Positions 5,236 to 6,499 of a DNA stretch of 6,499 bases are shown piece after piece (the stretch's first letter is position 1; every line of letters begins with the position of its first letter). The stretch lies in NCBI GenBank assembly GCA_002371315.1, contig DFHL01000017.1:1-6499 (forward strand). The letters run 5' to 3'. The translations under genes were made by a program, and so were the position numbers. The DNA comes from Bacteroidales bacterium UBA3724 (GTDB lineage: Bacteria; Bacteroidota; Bacteroidia; Bacteroidales; P3). A model generated the notes under the pieces. The model made no database searches and was not told the DNA's origin. It saw nothing but the letters and a program-made list of their open reading frames with translations.

Positions 5236-5762
5236 AGTTTAAAGAGAAAATAAAGAGTTTTTTTATATCAGCAAAGCGGTTTCCCAAACGGCTTTGGAAC
5301 GGGCGTCATGTGATTGGCGACCTGGTGAAGCACAAGCACCGTTTTGTCGTTCTGGATACTGACACCTATAAGGAAAAGATATCGTTCCAGCTGTCGGGTA
5401 TAAACATCTTTGTTTTTCTCGGAGTAACATCATTAGTGCTTGTTTTCCTGACGGCGTTGCTGTTGGCATTCACACCGCTCAGGGAACTCATTCCGGGCTA
5501 TTCAAACACCGGAATGGTGAAGCAGACGTATGAGAATGCGCGAGTGATAGACTCGCTGGAGGAGGAACTTAAAGCCCAAGAGGAGTTGCTGGCCGACATA
5601 CAGGACATAATGCTTGGCAAAGACCCTGCTGAGCGACATGCTGCAGAGGTCTCGGAACATAAGAAGACTGACAGTGTGAAAACCAAACCGACACCGTATG
5701 TGCGTTCCAAAGCCGACACTCTTTTGCGAAGGGATATAGAAGGAAGGGCAAAAAGACAATGA
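5232..5762 (+). CDS. Single-pass membrane protein with periplasmic coiled coil, related to the N-terminal region of M23-type envelope proteins
   Basis: A 176-residue protein with three parts. First is a basic cytoplasmic segment (1-56) containing KHKHRFVVLDTDTYKEKISFQLSGINIF. Next is one transmembrane helix (about 57-82, VFLGVTSLVLVFLTALLLAF). Last is a periplasmic part starting TPLRELIPGYS, with a short acidic coiled coil (about 100-126) and a charged tail. The FTPLRE-IPGYS junction with the preceding segment is, to my recollection, typical of Bacteroidetes membrane proteins that often continue into an M23 peptidase domain. None follows here. The start is TTG, because a TAA lies four codons upstream and the conserved region would be lost from later starts. 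It overlaps dxr by ATGA, so the two are translationally coupled. No promoter was recognised in the repeat-filled upstream region. The function is unknown; an envelope or cell-wall role is inferred only from the family. Confidence 0.75.
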   Translation: MKFKEKIKSFFISAKRFPKRLWNGRHVIGDLVKHKHRFVVLDTDTYKEKISFQLSGINIFVFLGVTSLVLVFLTALLLAFTPLRELIPGYSNTGMVKQTYENARVIDSLEEELKAQEELLADIQDIMLGKDPAERHAAEVSEHKKTDSVKTKPTPYVRSKADTLLRRDIEGRAKRQ

Positions 5763-6499
5763 AACATATTGCAATTTTAGGTAGTACGGGTTCGATAGGA
5801 ACACAGACTCTAAATGTTGTGCGTCGCCACAAAGAGCTCTTTGAAATCGAAGTGCTCGTGGCAGGAAGCAATGCAGACCTGCTGATTGAGCAAGCCCGTG
5901 AATTTAAGCCCAATGTCGTTGTGATTGCCGACAAAAGCAAGTACGGCATAGTCAACGAGGCCTTGAAGGAGAGCGATGTAAAGGTGTTTGCCGGCATAGA
6001 GTCGGCATGCGAGGCTGTGGTGATGGAGAGTGTTGATATCGTTGTTGCAGCGATAGTGGGATTTGCGGGTCTTCGGCCAACAATGGAGGCGGTAAGGGCC
6101 GGTAAGGTCGTTGCTCTCGCCAACAAAGAGACTATGGTGGTTGCTGGCGACCTGGTGACACGCGAAGCCAGGACCAACAATTCGGCCATACTGCCAGTAG
6201 ATTCGGAACATTCGGCCATTTTCCAGATCCTTCAGGGCGAGATTGGCAACAGGATTGACAAGATTCTACTCACGGCGTCAGGAGGTCCTTTTTTCGGTCG
6301 CAAGCGCGAAGAACTGGAACACGTCACCTTGGAAGCTGCATTGAAACATCCCAACTGGAGCATGGGCCGTAAGGTCACTATCGACTCGGCAAGTCTGATG
6401 AACAAGGGACTTGAAGTGATAGAGGCAAAATGGCTTTTCGGTGTCGATGCCAAACAGATAGAGGTTGTCGTCCATCCTCAGAGCATAGTGCACTCGATG
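5759..6499 (+). CDS. dxr: 1-deoxy-D-xylulose-5-phosphate reductoisomerase, N-terminal part (runs off window)
   Basis: Cytosolic NADPH- and divalent-metal-dependent enzyme (IspC) that rearranges and reduces DXP to 2-C-methyl-D-erythritol 4-phosphate, the first committed step of the MEP isoprenoid pathway. The 247 visible codons contain the Rossmann motif GSTGSIG (8-14) and ALANKET (Lys123). They also carry PVDSEHSAIFQ with metal ligands Asp148 and Glu150, and TASGGPF (Ser174-Gly176). HPNWSMGRKVTIDSASLMNKGLE follows (His197, with Glu219 as third metal ligand), then VHPQSIVHSM. All expected active-site residues up to the window edge are present. The C-terminal helical domain lies beyond the window. 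The ATG overlaps the TGA of the upstream membrane protein gene, so the two form an operon. Confidence 0.98.
   Translation, partial: MKHIAILGSTGSIGTQTLNVVRRHKELFEIEVLVAGSNADLLIEQAREFKPNVVVIADKSKYGIVNEALKESDVKVFAGIESACEAVVMESVDIVVAAIVGFAGLRPTMEAVRAGKVVALANKETMVVAGDLVTREARTNNSAILPVDSEHSAIFQILQGEIGNRIDKILLTASGGPFFGRKREELEHVTLEAALKHPNWSMGRKVTIDSASLMNKGLEVIEAKWLFGVDAKQIEVVVHPQSIVHSM

Noticed and set aside
5569..6219. 216-codon open frame antisense to dxr and the preceding gene
   Set aside because: dxr on the + strand has every expected catalytic motif. The antisense product is a low-complexity Ser/Ala/Thr shadow.

Overview
The window looks like chromosome of a Bacteroidales bacterium (Prevotellaceae or Muribaculaceae style). 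Protein sequences match Bacteroidetes forms of the families. Promoters fit the Bacteroidetes -33 TTTG / -7 TAnnTTTG pattern, starts lie behind A-rich leaders rather than Shine-Dalgarno sites, and intergenic DNA carries AT-rich heptamer repeats. This is inferred from style; no rRNA or marker gene is present to fix the genus.

Layout. Positions 2-358 (+) hold the C-terminal part of a short-chain dehydrogenase. It is followed after 36 bp by a small outer-membrane beta-barrel protein (395-1012, +). A strong hairpin at 1035-1067 lies between that gene and the convergent dusB-type tRNA-dihydrouridine synthase (1085-2092, -). dusB diverges from a cytidine deaminase gene, cdd (2152-2616, +), across a 59-bp region. 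A well-formed promoter at 2696-2726 precedes a membrane-anchored PpiD/SurA-like periplasmic folding factor (2793-4919, +), which ends at an intrinsic terminator (4946-4979).

The 312-bp gap at 4920-5231 contains, in order, that terminator, a 7-bp AT-rich tandem array, a 200-bp element bounded by perfect 11-bp inverted repeats (5011-5210), and a second degenerate 7-bp array. The TTG start of the next gene lies inside the second array. That gene (5232-5762) encodes a single-pass membrane protein and overlaps the start of dxr/ispC by 4 bp. dxr (5759 to the window edge) encodes the first committed enzyme of the MEP isoprenoid pathway.

Most genes are housekeeping: tRNA modification, pyrimidine salvage, envelope protein folding and isoprenoid synthesis. 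I see no defence system, CRISPR array, tRNA, rRNA or intact transposase. The least ordinary parts are the 200-bp inverted-repeat element, with a hairpin loop fully complementary to a downstream segment, and the 7-bp repeats, which appear both between genes and inside the dusB coding sequence.
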